NCBI RefSeq assembly: GCF_021044935.1
Contig: NZ_JAJNMP010000003.1
Span: forward strand, 372,001-436,000
DNA from: Agromyces cavernae
Lineage (GTDB): Bacteria; Actinomycetota; Actinomycetes; Actinomycetales; Microbacteriaceae
DNA length: 64,000 bases
Reading direction: 5' to 3'
Positions within the stretch are counted from its first letter, which is position 1. Every line of letters begins with the position of its first letter. The position numbers were made by a program, and so were the translations under genes. The notes under the pieces are model-generated. The model worked only from the letters and a program-made list of their open reading frames with translations, did no database searches and had not been told where the DNA came from. Shown here piece by piece: positions 17,335-25,250 of the stretch.

Positions 17335-19152
17335 TCAGGAGTCGCTCGAACGCGTGCCCCGCACGTACGCCTTCACCGTCGCAAAACGACTGCTCTGCGA
17401 GCCGGCCGTCCGGCGGATGACGTACGGCCCGACAGCTGCGGGCACGATGAACGTCTCCGCGTAGTGGATCGTGTACGGCGCGAAGGCTCCGGTCGGGCTC
17501 ACGACCTCCACTTCGTCGCCCTCCACCAGGTTCAGGACGTTGACGGTGCCCTCGGTATCGTGGGCGGCCTCGTCCTCGAACCAGTGCCTGCGGACCTCGA
17601 TGAACTCGAGCTCGTGCAGGCCGGTGCGTTCCTCGATGAGGCCCGGGTCCCGCCGGAGTTCTTCGACCTGGCCGACGAGGTTCTCCTCCACCCACTCGGT
17701 GTCGCGATCCCATTGGATGTTGCGCTCGCCGTGGTCGAGGTGAACGGGTCGCGGCACGCCGTCGAGGCCGAGACGGCCCCAGTCCCAGAGCTTGAAGGTG
17801 AAGATGAACGGCGTCGCAGAGATCTCGAGCACCATCGAGTTCGCGCCGGAACAGTGGATGGTGCCTGCGGGGATGGCGAAATGGTCGTGCTTGCGTGCCG
17901 GGAACACGTTCACGTACCTCTCAGCGTCGAACGGGTGGTCGCCGTCGGTCGCCGCGCGGAGGGCCGAGATCATCTCCTCGGGGTCGACGCCGGTCTTCAC
18001 GCCGAGGTACACCACGGCGTCGTCGTCGGCATCGAGCATGTAATAGCTCTCGTCCTGTGTGTAGGCCATGCCGAACGTCTCGCGGATGTACTCAGTGAGC
18101 GGGTGAACCTGGAGCGAGAGGTTGCCGCCGCCCATTGTGTCGAGGAAGTCGAACCGGATGGGGAACTCGGCCCCGAAACGGGCGAAGGTCCGGTCGCCGA
18201 GGAGTTCACGCGGGCGGCTGAGCACGAGGTCCATCGCCGGGATCTCGACGACCCGTCCGTCGGCCTCGAGCAGCAGCGAGTTCTCCTCGGGCACGCAGTC
18301 GAAGCACCAGGCATAGTTGGCCATCGATGGGTCGAGGTCGAGCGTGCTCTTCATCCATTGACCGCCCCAGACACCCGGGTCGAAGAACGGGACGACCCGG
18401 AATGGCCTACCGGTCGCGCCGGCGAGCGCCGTGCGGAAGTCCGCGCCGCGCACGGCGCCCGCGGTTTCGAATGCGGCGTTGCCGTCGACCAGCAGGTCGA
18501 TGCGATCGAACAATGTTCGCTTATGCCGGTCGGCGGCACGCCACTCGACGAAGAATCCGCGCTTGTACTTGCGCAGAGCGTCCTCGCTCCCGTTGCCGGC
18601 GCGCCAGTTCGGCGCGCCCGCGCGTTGCCGCTGCTGGATCTCCCAGCGGGCGAGGTCGACGAGCACGAGCGCGTCCGCGGCACGGCCAGCCGCCAGGTCG
18701 GCACCCCAACCGACGAGCACGGTCGGGCCGTTCCGCTCCTCGACACGGCGTTGCAGCGCAGAGAGCCGATCGGCATCGTAGAACTCGTCGACCGTGAAGT
18801 GGCTCATCACGCCGAAGACACGGTCGTCGGTGAGGTTTCGCGAGATCAGGGCGTCGATTACCCCACGGTCTGCCGCAGCCGCGTCTTCGATGTCGATGAC
18901 GTCGGCCTCCGGAAGCGCTTCGCGGATACGGGCCGCGATCGCGGCGACATCGGCGCCGGGATACACGTCCACGGCTATGAGCGGGTTCCCTGTCTTGGCC
19001 GCCCCGATCTCCATCGCGGTCTCCCAGGCCTCGTCGCCGACGAGTACGGTACTGCCTTCCGGCAGGGCCACGGTGGGCAGCTTCACATAGCTGCTCCGGT
19101 CGTCGAGCATGTAGTCCTCAAGCGGGATTCCGGGCGAGTCAACGGTCGTCAT
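17335..19152 (-). CDS. Class I mannose-6-phosphate isomerase-like protein with N-terminal kinase-fold domain
   Basis: Predicted 605 residues, much longer than a typical 300-400-residue type I phosphomannose isomerase. The C-terminal part (about 255-605) has PMI cupin motifs: GGGNLSLQVHP (metal His), the DESYYML segment, and HFAIPAGTIHCSG. The first 250 residues resemble a uridine-kinase-like fold (PLIAVDVYPGA, ALVLVDLARWEI, RTLFDRIDLLVDGN) but lack a canonical Walker A, so this domain is probably non-catalytic or altered. Related long PMI-like proteins occur in other phyla by my recollection. Expected role: aldose-ketose isomerisation of a sugar phosphate. Start: ATG at 19152, overlapping the ROK kinase stop (ATGA), so the two are coupled. 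Confidence 0.8.
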   Translation of the reverse strand: MTTVDSPGIPLEDYMLDDRSSYVKLPTVALPEGSTVLVGDEAWETAMEIGAAKTGNPLIAVDVYPGADVAAIAARIREALPEADVIDIEDAAAADRGVIDALISRNLTDDRVFGVMSHFTVDEFYDADRLSALQRRVEERNGPTVLVGWGADLAAGRAADALVLVDLARWEIQQRQRAGAPNWRAGNGSEDALRKYKRGFFVEWRAADRHKRTLFDRIDLLVDGNAAFETAGAVRGADFRTALAGATGRPFRVVPFFDPGVWGGQWMKSTLDLDPSMANYAWCFDCVPEENSLLLEADGRVVEIPAMDLVLSRPRELLGDRTFARFGAEFPIRFDFLDTMGGGNLSLQVHPLTEYIRETFGMAYTQDESYYMLDADDDAVVYLGVKTGVDPEEMISALRAATDGDHPFDAERYVNVFPARKHDHFAIPAGTIHCSGANSMVLEISATPFIFTFKLWDWGRLGLDGVPRPVHLDHGERNIQWDRDTEWVEENLVGQVEELRRDPGLIEERTGLHELEFIEVRRHWFEDEAAHDTEGTVNVLNLVEGDEVEVVSPTGAFAPYTIHYAETFIVPAAVGPYVIRRTAGSQSSRFATVKAYVRGTRSSDS

Positions 19153-20102
19153 GGCCGTCCTTTGCTGTTGCTGATTCTGTTGCGGTCGAGGTCGGCGGCC
19201 AGTTCTGCGACTCCACGCAGAACAGAGGTGGAGGGGTCTTCGGGCGTCACGAATGACGGTCGGAACGAGGAGGACCAGAGATCGGCGTGCACGCGGTCTC
19301 GAAGCGCAGGGAGGATGACCTCGACTGCGCGCAGGACGCCGCCGGTGACGATGACGATGTCGGGATCGAACGCGTGACACTGGGTCACGATGACGGCGGA
19401 CCAGATGCGGAGGTACCGGTCGAGGATCGCCGCGGACTCGGACTCGTCGCGCGTCTCGACGACGTCGCGGATTCCGATGCCCCCGTGCGCGGCGAGACGA
19501 CGGGCCAACTCGGGGCCGAGCTCCTGGCGGCCGGTCGAGGCATCGCGGGCGAGTGCCCAGGTGCTGGCGAGCGCTTCGGCGCACCCGATGTTCCCGCATG
19601 GGCAACGCGGCCCGTCGATGTCTACGGTGATGTGTCCGCCGAGGATGGCCGCGTGACCGTGGCGTCCGCGAACCACATGACCGTCGAGCACGGCGGCCGC
19701 GCCGATCCCCGTGCCGAGCACGACGAGCACGGCGTCGCGAGCGCCTTGTGCGCAGCCGTCGGTGATCTCGCCGATCAGTGCCGCACGGGCGTCATTCTCG
19801 ACGACGGCGGGACATTCGAACCGGTCGCGCGCCCACGACGAGAGGTCGAGGTCGTGCAGCGCGGCATACTTGCCGTGTGCGGCGAGGAGCCGCGAGCCGT
19901 CGGGATCGACGATGCCGGGGACAGCGATGCCGATCGCGTCGGGGCGCTCGCCCGCGAGCAACCGTTCGACCCGATCGGCGGTCTCGTCGAGGCCGATCTG
20001 TCCGTCGAAGGCGGCGGATTCCTCGACCGAGACGAGCCGGCCGCTATCGAACACTCCGAGCTTGACGGCGGTGCCGCCGAGGTCGATCGCCACCGTGCGC
20101 AT
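19149..20102 (-). CDS. ROK-family sugar kinase
   Basis: Predicted 317 residues. N-terminal phosphate-binding loop AIDLGGTAVKLGVF, catalytic region ENDARAAL (near residue 102), second loop GTGIGAAAVLDG, and the ROK zinc motif CPCGNIGC near residue 165. There is no HTH domain, so it is an enzyme rather than a ROK repressor. It should phosphorylate a free hexose (glucose, mannose, fructose or similar) for the isomerase encoded downstream. Start: ATG at 20102. First gene of a two-gene operon whose promoter is overlapped by a perfect LacI-type operator. Confidence 0.9.
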   Translation of the reverse strand: MRTVAIDLGGTAVKLGVFDSGRLVSVEESAAFDGQIGLDETADRVERLLAGERPDAIGIAVPGIVDPDGSRLLAAHGKYAALHDLDLSSWARDRFECPAVVENDARAALIGEITDGCAQGARDAVLVVLGTGIGAAAVLDGHVVRGRHGHAAILGGHITVDIDGPRCPCGNIGCAEALASTWALARDASTGRQELGPELARRLAAHGGIGIRDVVETRDESESAAILDRYLRIWSAVIVTQCHAFDPDIVIVTGGVLRAVEVILPALRDRVHADLWSSSFRPSFVTPEDPSTSVLRGVAELAADLDRNRISNSKGRP

Positions 20103-20136
20103 GCTCGCCTCCTCGTCGTCGTCGGGCCGGATGTCT

Positions 20137-20175
20137 TGGTAACGTTACCATAGCGAGCGGCCCGAATTCGCGCAA
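20137..20175 (-). promoter_or_regulatory. Promoter and perfect LacI-type operator of the kinase-isomerase operon
   Basis: Read leftward: -35 TTGCGC (20175-20170), 17-base spacer, -10 TATGGT (20152-20147). The perfect 14-bp palindrome TGGTAACGTTACCA (20137-20150) covers the -10, as expected for direct repression. It matches the sites at 17165-17180 and, more loosely, 21339-21353. Confidence 0.78.
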
Positions 20176-20190
20176 GTGCGTGTCGTCGGG

Positions 20191-21225
20191 TCAGGGGGAC
20201 GGCGCCGGTGCGAGCTTCACCGGCATTTCCACAAGGCGCGCAGACCCCTGGTGGCGTTCGCCGTTGCCCAGCCGCGAGAGGAGCAGCTTGGCGGCCTCCC
20301 GCCCGAGCTGGCGAGGATCATGGTCGACCACGGTGACCGGAACCGGCATGAGCTCGGCGAGCTCGAAGTCGTCGAAGCTCACGAGCGCCGGCATCTCGTC
20401 GGGTCGGGCACCGGAGCGCAGGCGGCGCCCGATCTCGCGCAGCGCCCCGATGCTGTTCCGGTTGTTCGCGCTGAAGATCGCGGTCGGCGGATCCTCGAGG
20501 TCGAGCAGGCGACCGGTCGCCTCACCGGCCGACCCGATGGCATGCTCGCGCAGGATGAGATCGCTGTCGGGTTCGATGCCGCGCTCCGCCAGCGCCCGCA
20601 GGTAGCCCTCGTAGCGTCGCGCGCCCGTGAACTCCGAGCTGACGTTGCCGAGGTAGCCGATACGCGTGTGGCCGGCGTCGAGCAGGGCGAGGGTGCCGCG
20701 GTACGCACCACCGACGTCGTCGAGCAGCACGACATCGACGTCGAGGCCGTAGATCCTGCGGGAGGCGAGGACGAGCGGCACGTCGCCGAGGCGCTCGGGC
20801 CGCAAGTGATCGGATGACCCGCCCGAGGGCACGAGCACGAGGCCCTCGACCTGACGGCCGAGGAAGTCCGCGACGAGCTGGCGTTCGCGAGCCGGATCGC
20901 CGCCCGTATTGCCCAGCACGATTCGGCGGCCGGTCTCGGCGGCGACTTCCTCGACCCCGAGCGCGAAATTGCCGTAGTACGGGTTGCCCAGGTTCGTGAT
21001 GGCGACGCCGATGAGTCCGCTCGCCTGCCCGGGCCTCAGGCTCCGCGCGTTCTCGTTCCGGTGGTAACCCAACTCGCGGACCGCGGAGAGAACCTTCTCC
21101 TGCAGGTCGGGCCGCACATTCGCGCCGCCCGCAAGTGTGCGCGAGACCGTCATCGGGCTCACCCCGGCGTGCTGCGCGACCTCCTTGATGGTCGGCTGCT
21201 TGCGGGGTCGGGCACCACCGACCAT
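20191..21225 (-). CDS. LacI-family transcriptional regulator of the second sugar regulon
   Basis: Predicted 344 residues. HTH TIKEVAQHAGVSPMTVSRTL (residues 12-31) and hinge LRPGQ are followed by a sugar-binding sensor domain (about 65-340). Start: ATG at 21225 with AGGAG 6-8 bases upstream. It sits between the kinase-isomerase operon and the divergent secreted propeller gene. Three promoters around it carry AACGTT-centred palindromes. Inferred role: repressor of import, cleavage and early metabolism of one oligosaccharide. Confidence 0.9.
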   Translation of the reverse strand: MVGGARPRKQPTIKEVAQHAGVSPMTVSRTLAGGANVRPDLQEKVLSAVRELGYHRNENARSLRPGQASGLIGVAITNLGNPYYGNFALGVEEVAAETGRRIVLGNTGGDPARERQLVADFLGRQVEGLVLVPSGGSSDHLRPERLGDVPLVLASRRIYGLDVDVVLLDDVGGAYRGTLALLDAGHTRIGYLGNVSSEFTGARRYEGYLRALAERGIEPDSDLILREHAIGSAGEATGRLLDLEDPPTAIFSANNRNSIGALREIGRRLRSGARPDEMPALVSFDDFELAELMPVPVTVVDHDPRQLGREAAKLLLSRLGNGERHQGSARLVEMPVKLAPAPSP

Positions 21226-21326
21226 GTGGATTCTCCTCTCGCGTGGTCGCCGGACTCACGGTACCGCTCCGCAGTCGTGTGACCCCGGAAGTTCGTGAAG
21301 CGCTAGGCAAGGTGTCGACCCGCTGC

Positions 21327-21353
21327 TACGCTCCCCGCTTGATAACGTTAACA
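21327..21353 (+). promoter_or_regulatory. Promoter -10 and LacI-type operator of the secreted propeller gene
   Basis: A TACGCT -10-like box (21327-21332) is followed at the expected transcription start by TTGATAACGTTAACA (21339-21353), an imperfect AACGTT-centred palindrome like those at 17165 and 20137. The -35 is not clear. Confidence 0.6.
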
Positions 21354-21384
21354 GGAACGGAGCCGGAGCGCTCCCGTTCCCCGA

Positions 21385-21400
21385 CCGGCAACGTTGCCGG
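21385..21400. promoter_or_regulatory. Second AACGTT-centred perfect palindrome
   Basis: CCGGCAACGTTGCCGG, a perfect 16-bp palindrome just before the ribosome site of the propeller gene. It shares the AACGTT core of the local operators but has GC-rich flanks. It may be a second operator for the same or another LacI-family protein, or a leader hairpin. Confidence 0.5.
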
Positions 21401-21416
21401 GGAGGAGCACAACGGC

Positions 21417-22544
21417 ATGCCCCAGCGAATTCGCACCCGATCCCGCCGGATCGCCATTACCTCGACCATCGGCGCGCTGGCGATCGTCACGACATCCGTG
21501 CCCCTGTCAGCAGCAGCGGCGACGACCTGCACCGACATCACGGCCAGCGTCGACACCGAACTGCGCGATCGCTTCGGCGAGTACGGCGACACCGCGGGTC
21601 GCTGGACGGGCGCAGACTCCGCGTACAGTGTCGAACTCCCCGACGGGCGGATCGCCTGGATCTACTCCGACACCTTCCTCGGCGCAGTGAACGAGACGCA
21701 TGGTCGCCCGCTCGACTCGATGTTCATCCACAACTCGATCAACGTCGACGACGACGGCGAGATCGTGACATACACCGGTGGCACGCCCGAGGCGCCCGAG
21801 TCGCTGGTGAAGGTCGCCGGCGCCGACGAGGGCAAGGACTGGTACTGGTTCGGCGACGCGACCGTGCACGACGACGAACTCCAGGTGATGCTCGTCGAGT
21901 TCGTGAAGACGGGCGACACGATGTGGGACTTCAAGTTCGCGGGCAACGGGGTCGCGACCTTCGACGCATCGACCCTCGAGCTGCGGTCCGTCGACGACAT
22001 CACGACCGACGGCATCAACTGGGGTTCGGCGATCTACGAAGACGGCGGTTACACCTACGTCTATGGTGTCGAGGACCTCGGCGCCCAGAAGTTCGCACAC
22101 CTCGCGCGAGTGGCCGGAGGCGACCTCGCCGACGGCCAATGGGAGTACCTCGGCGAGGCGGGCTGGTCCACCGACCCTACGAGCACGAAGCGGATCCTCG
22201 AGGGGGTCTCGAACGAGTTCAGCGTGAGCAAGTTCCAAGGCCGCTACACCCTCGTCACGGGCGACGCGACCGAGATCCTGAGCTCGAAGGTCGTGATGTA
22301 CCGCAGCGAAAGCGTCGAGGGGCCATTCACCGGCAAAACCGTGCTCTATTCGACTCCCGAGACGGGCGGCAATATCTTCACCTACAACGCGAAAGCGCAC
22401 CCGCAACTCGGCGACGGGCACACCCTCTTCATCACGTACAACGTGAACAGCTTCGACACGAACGACCTTTACGTCGAGGTCGACAACTACCGACCGCGCT
22501 ACGTCGCGGTCGACACCAAGGTGAAGAACGGCCGGTGCGACTGA
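21417..22544 (+). CDS. Secreted beta-propeller protein (DUF4185/GH43-like)
   Basis: Predicted 375 residues with a Sec signal peptide (twin-Arg-like basic start, hydrophobic core to about residue 33, Ala-rich cleavage site). The mature protein has repeated beta-strand blades (WIYSDTFLG, DWYWFGDATV, YTYVYGVED) as in five-bladed propellers of the GH43/DUF4185 type. Whether it is an enzyme or a binding protein cannot be told, and I cannot point to a sure catalytic triad. Start: ATG at 21417, with GGAGGAG about 10 bases upstream. Divergent from the LacI gene; the shared operator suggests it processes or binds the regulon's substrate outside the cell. Confidence 0.72.
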   Translation: MPQRIRTRSRRIAITSTIGALAIVTTSVPLSAAAATTCTDITASVDTELRDRFGEYGDTAGRWTGADSAYSVELPDGRIAWIYSDTFLGAVNETHGRPLDSMFIHNSINVDDDGEIVTYTGGTPEAPESLVKVAGADEGKDWYWFGDATVHDDELQVMLVEFVKTGDTMWDFKFAGNGVATFDASTLELRSVDDITTDGINWGSAIYEDGGYTYVYGVEDLGAQKFAHLARVAGGDLADGQWEYLGEAGWSTDPTSTKRILEGVSNEFSVSKFQGRYTLVTGDATEILSSKVVMYRSESVEGPFTGKTVLYSTPETGGNIFTYNAKAHPQLGDGHTLFITYNVNSFDTNDLYVEVDNYRPRYVAVDTKVKNGRCD

Positions 22545-22628
22545 GCGCACGCCCTTGACAGGCGGATGCGGCGTGGATCGAACTGCGCGAACCTTGACCT
22601 GCCGTTCCACCACTGGAAGGGTCGAGTC

Positions 22629-23132
22629 ATGGCCGAGTCGACGCATGACGTGCACGTCATCCGCGAGTTCAACGCGCCGATCGAGCGCGTGTGGACCTCG
22701 TGGACGGATCCCGACGACCTCCGCGCGTGGTGGGGTCCCGCCGGATTCACCTGCCCACGGGCATCTGCAGACGTCCGGGTTGGCGGGCGGATCTTCGTCA
22801 CCATGCGCGCACCCGACGAGTGGGGCGGCTTCGAACAGCACAGCACGTGGAACATCACCGAGGTGGATCCGCCGCAACGCCTGCGCTACGTCTTCCATTT
22901 CGCCGACGCCGACGGGAACACGATCACCCCGGCAGAGGCAGGCATCCCGGCCGACGGCGTCCCCGACGCCGGTGAACACGAGGTCGTGCTGACGGCTCTC
23001 CCCGATGGGCGTACGCGGCTGGAGATGACCGAGCACGGGTACACGACCCCCGACGCGCGGGACATGTCGCAGGCCGGCCTCGAGCAGTGCCTCGACAAGA
23101 TGGCGGCGCTCGTCGAGAGTGGTTCTGTGTGA
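22629..23132 (+). CDS. AHSA1/SRPBCC-domain protein
   Basis: Predicted 167 residues forming a START-like fold. The AHSA1 hallmark REFNAPIERVWTSWTDPDDL followed by AWWGP (about residues 11-38) is intact, and the C-terminal helix contains the usual GLEQCLDKMAAL. Members bind hydrophobic ligands; some respond to stress or pair with ArsR regulators, but none is adjacent here. Function unknown. Start: ATG at 22629 with GGAAGG about 8 bases upstream. A TTGACA at 22555-22560 may be its -35. Confidence 0.82.
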   Translation: MAESTHDVHVIREFNAPIERVWTSWTDPDDLRAWWGPAGFTCPRASADVRVGGRIFVTMRAPDEWGGFEQHSTWNITEVDPPQRLRYVFHFADADGNTITPAEAGIPADGVPDAGEHEVVLTALPDGRTRLEMTEHGYTTPDARDMSQAGLEQCLDKMAALVESGSV

Positions 23133-23141
23133 TCGGTGACG

Positions 23142-23165
23142 CATCCCCACTTCGCCGTGGGGGTG
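23142..23165 (+). terminator. Hairpin terminator after the AHSA1 gene
   Basis: CATCCCCAC / GTGGGGGTG (9 bp, one G-T pair) with a 6-base loop, 10 bases after the stop. No T-run. Confidence 0.55.
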
Positions 23166-23275
23166 TCAGTGGCAGCCCGGTGACGGTCCCGCGGCCGCGG
23201 TCGTAGCCTCCGCATCGGGCGACCCTGCGGTACCGATCGGACCGCAAGCCGTCCGCACTGATGAAGGAGGGCACT

Positions 23276-23896
23276 ATGACCACCGAAACCGCTGCCGCCT
23301 CGAGCGGGGCGATCACCCCCGCCGATGGAATCACACTGCAGAGAATGGCCCGCGCGGGCGGCTACCGAGGTCCCAACGACGGACTACCGGGAGTGAACAC
23401 TTGGAAGGGCCTCCAGCAGACCGTCAAGGGCTACGCCTACGCCGGACACCTCGACGGCGCTCCAGGCCCGGCTACGTGGGATGCCCTTCAGCGGCTCGCC
23501 GCCAAGGGCGGATACACGGGTCCCAATGACGGCGTCATGGGGCCCGCATCGTGGAAGGGCGTTCAGACCGTGCTCGCGGGATTCGGCTACGCCGGCCCCG
23601 TCGACGGCGTCCCGGGACCGGCCACGAACGCTGCGCTCCAGGTACTTGCTCGGATCGGCGGCTACTTCGGACCCTACGACGGTGTCCTCGGGCCGAACTC
23701 CTGGCGAGGTGTGCAGACCGTGCTCACGGGCGCCGGGTACACCGGCCCCATCGACGGCTTCCCCGGACCGAACACCTGGAAGGTCTTGCAGCGCATCGCC
23801 CAGCGGGGCGGGTACACGGGGCCGGTCGACGGCGTTCCGGGTCCCAACACCTATGCCGGACTCGCCAAGCTCCTCGTGCGGAGTGAGCACGACTGA
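23276..23896 (+). CDS. Seven-repeat peptidoglycan-binding-like protein
   Basis: Predicted 206 residues, almost wholly seven tandem units of about 26-27 residues. Each follows the pattern LQ-xx-A-xx-GGY-x-GP-x-DG-xx-GP-x-TW-x-G, for instance GGYTGPNDGVMGPASWKGVQ. This is the core of PG_binding_1-like domains, but each unit is shorter than the usual 55-60-residue domain. There is no signal peptide, membrane segment or catalytic domain. Start: ATG at 23276 with GGAGG 6 bases upstream; the frame opens slightly earlier at 23261. Possible roles are a wall-associated adaptor exported by an unusual route, or a cytoplasmic repeat protein; I cannot decide. Confidence 0.75.
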   Translation: MTTETAAASSGAITPADGITLQRMARAGGYRGPNDGLPGVNTWKGLQQTVKGYAYAGHLDGAPGPATWDALQRLAAKGGYTGPNDGVMGPASWKGVQTVLAGFGYAGPVDGVPGPATNAALQVLARIGGYFGPYDGVLGPNSWRGVQTVLTGAGYTGPIDGFPGPNTWKVLQRIAQRGGYTGPVDGVPGPNTYAGLAKLLVRSEHD

Positions 23897-23910
23897 GCAG
23901 AGCGAACGAC

Positions 23911-23947
23911 GGATGCCCCGTGCCGAACGAATCGGCACGGGGCATCC
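23911..23947. terminator. Strong bidirectional hairpin terminator
   Basis: Perfect 16-bp stem GGATGCCCCGTGCCGA / TCGGCACGGGGCATCC with a 5-base loop, between the converging repeat-protein gene and rplL. Serves both directions. Confidence 0.8.
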
Positions 23948-24007
23948 GTGTGTTCAGGTGACGCAGGTCACCTCAAGCTGCGGCGCTCTCGCGAGCGCAA
24001 GCACTTG

Positions 24008-24055
24008 CTTGAGGGTGACGGTCGCACCCAGTGTGCTGCCCTCTTCGAGGGCGGC
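24008..24055 (-). pseudogene. Duplicated fragment of the rplL 3' end
   Basis: Directly after the rplL stop, the minus strand again encodes the L7/L12 tail as AALEEGSTLGATVTLK, compared with [13 protein letters not shown] in the gene. The copy is near-identical at DNA level apart from a 9-base insertion and scattered changes. It lies in the -1 frame relative to rplL and stays open to a TGA at 23956-23954. It has no start codon, so it is most likely the remnant of a small tandem duplication. Confidence 0.6.
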
Positions 24056-24057
24056 GA

Positions 24058-24447
24058 CTACTTGAGGGTGACGGTTGCGCCGGCCTCTTCGAGAGCGGCC
24101 TTCGCCTTGTCGGCGGTCTCCTTGTTCGCGCCCTCGAGCACGGCCTTGGGGGCACCGTCGACGACGGCCTTGGCCTCGCCGAGGCCGAGCGAGGTGAGCT
24201 CGCGGACGACCTTGATGACCTGGATCTTCTTGTCGCCGGCAGCTTCGAGGACGACGTCGAAGGAGTCCTTCTCCTCGACCTCTTCAGCAGCAGCGCCGCC
24301 GCCTGCGGCAGCGGGGCCGGCAACGGCGACGGGGGCGGCCGCGGTGACCTCGAAGGTCTCCTCGAACGCCTTGACGAACTCCGAGAGCTCGATGAGGGTC
24401 AGGCCCTTGAACTGCTCGAGCAGCTCTTCAGTGGACAGCTTCGCCAT
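24058..24447 (-). CDS. rplL: 50S ribosomal protein L7/L12
   Basis: Predicted 129 residues, the usual length. N-terminal dimerisation domain (about 1-35), flexible Ala/Gly/Pro hinge (about 36-55), and the C-terminal factor-binding domain with [20 protein letters not shown] and [15 protein letters not shown]. Four copies bind L10 to form the ribosomal stalk that recruits elongation factors. Start: ATG at 24447 with AAGGAG upstream. It follows rplJ by 51 bases on the same transcript. The 3' end carries a duplicated fragment (see 24008-24055). Confidence 0.98.
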   Translation of the reverse strand: MAKLSTEELLEQFKGLTLIELSEFVKAFEETFEVTAAAPVAVAGPAAAGGGAAAEEVEEKDSFDVVLEAAGDKKIQVIKVVRELTSLGLGEAKAVVDGAPKAVLEGANKETADKAKAALEEAGATVTLK

Positions 24448-24498
24448 GATTCTTCTCCTTTAGATTTCTTGGTTACTCACCGCTTGAGAGGCTCGCGC

Positions 24499-25014
24499 CT
24501 ACGCAGCGGACTCCTGCTTCTCACGCAGCGCGTCGACCGTGCGAACGGCCTTCGACAGCGGTGCGTTGAACAGATATGCGGCTCCGAACAGCGAGGCCTT
24601 GAAGGCGCCGGCGAGCTTCGCCAGCAGCACTTCGCGGGACTCGAGGTCGGCGAGCTTGCCTACCTCTGCTGCGGTCAGGGGCTTGCCATCGAAGTAGCCG
24701 CCCTTGACCACGAGGAGAGGGTTCGCCTTGGCGAAGTCACGCAGCGCCTTCGCGACGGCGACCGGGTCACCGTGCACGAACGCGATCGCCGACGGACCCT
24801 TGAGGTCGTCGTCGAACGCGCTGATCCCGACGTTGTTGGCCGCGATCTTGGTCAGCGTGTTCTTCACCACGGCGTAGCTCGCGTCCCCACTGATGGACTT
24901 GCGCAGCGTCTTGAGCTGGGCAACAGTGAGGCCGCGGTATTCGGTCAGCAGAACGGCGGTCGAGCTCTCGAACAGGTTCGTGAGTTCGGCAACCGAGGCT
25001 TCCTTGTTCGCCAT
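24499..25014 (-). CDS. rplJ: 50S ribosomal protein L10
   Basis: Predicted 171 residues. Begins [18 protein letters not shown] and contains the RNA-binding [16 protein letters not shown] block and YAVVKNTL; the C-terminal helix binds L7/L12 dimers. Start: ATG at 25014 with AAGGAG upstream. The 5' leader holds a terminator hairpin consistent with autogenous control. The usual upstream rplK-rplA pair is not next to it here; a ridA gene is divergent instead. Confidence 0.97.
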   Translation of the reverse strand: MANKEASVAELTNLFESSTAVLLTEYRGLTVAQLKTLRKSISGDASYAVVKNTLTKIAANNVGISAFDDDLKGPSAIAFVHGDPVAVAKALRDFAKANPLLVVKGGYFDGKPLTAAEVGKLADLESREVLLAKLAGAFKASLFGAAYLFNAPLSKAVRTVDALREKQESAA

Positions 25015-25250
25015 GGCCACTCCTTGTGAATTCAACGTGCATCGCGGAGGCGGTGCACGGCCTGGGAGCGCTGGAAGAATATGGAGAAAGAAAAAAGCTC
25101 CGGCGCAGTTGCGCGGAGCTCGGCCCGATTGCTCGGAAGTCTTCGTCACACCTGCGCGGGCCCTTGCTTTCGCAAGACTTCGGTCGGCGCCCGTTCTGTG
25201 ATCAACACAGCGGGGCGCGCGACAACCAGCGGTCTTCGGCTCCGTCAAGG
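25015..25250 (-). ncRNA. rplJ leader, probable L10-binding autoregulatory RNA
   Basis: Most of the 313-base gap between rplJ and ridA is a structured rplJ leader. It contains the terminator at 25089-25120 and, upstream, paired segments such as CTTGCGAAAGCAAG (near 25160-25180). A TTGACG -35-like box on the minus strand lies at 25248-25243, but I found no good -10. Leaders of rplJL operons are known to bind the L10-L7/L12 complex; calling this one rests on position and structure only. Confidence 0.6.
25089..25120 (-). terminator. Attenuator terminator in the rplJ leader
   Basis: On the minus strand: AGCTCCGCGC, loop AACT, GCGCCGGAGCT (one bulged C), followed at once by six T residues and TCTTTCT. 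It is the only hairpin in the window with a clear T-run. It sits 75 bases before rplJ, so it must be conditional: attenuation rather than end of transcript. Confidence 0.78.

Noticed and set aside
23954-24060. Programmed -1 frameshift extending L7/L12
   Set aside because: The -1 frame is open, but no slippery heptamer or stimulatory structure is evident at the stop; a decayed duplication is simpler.
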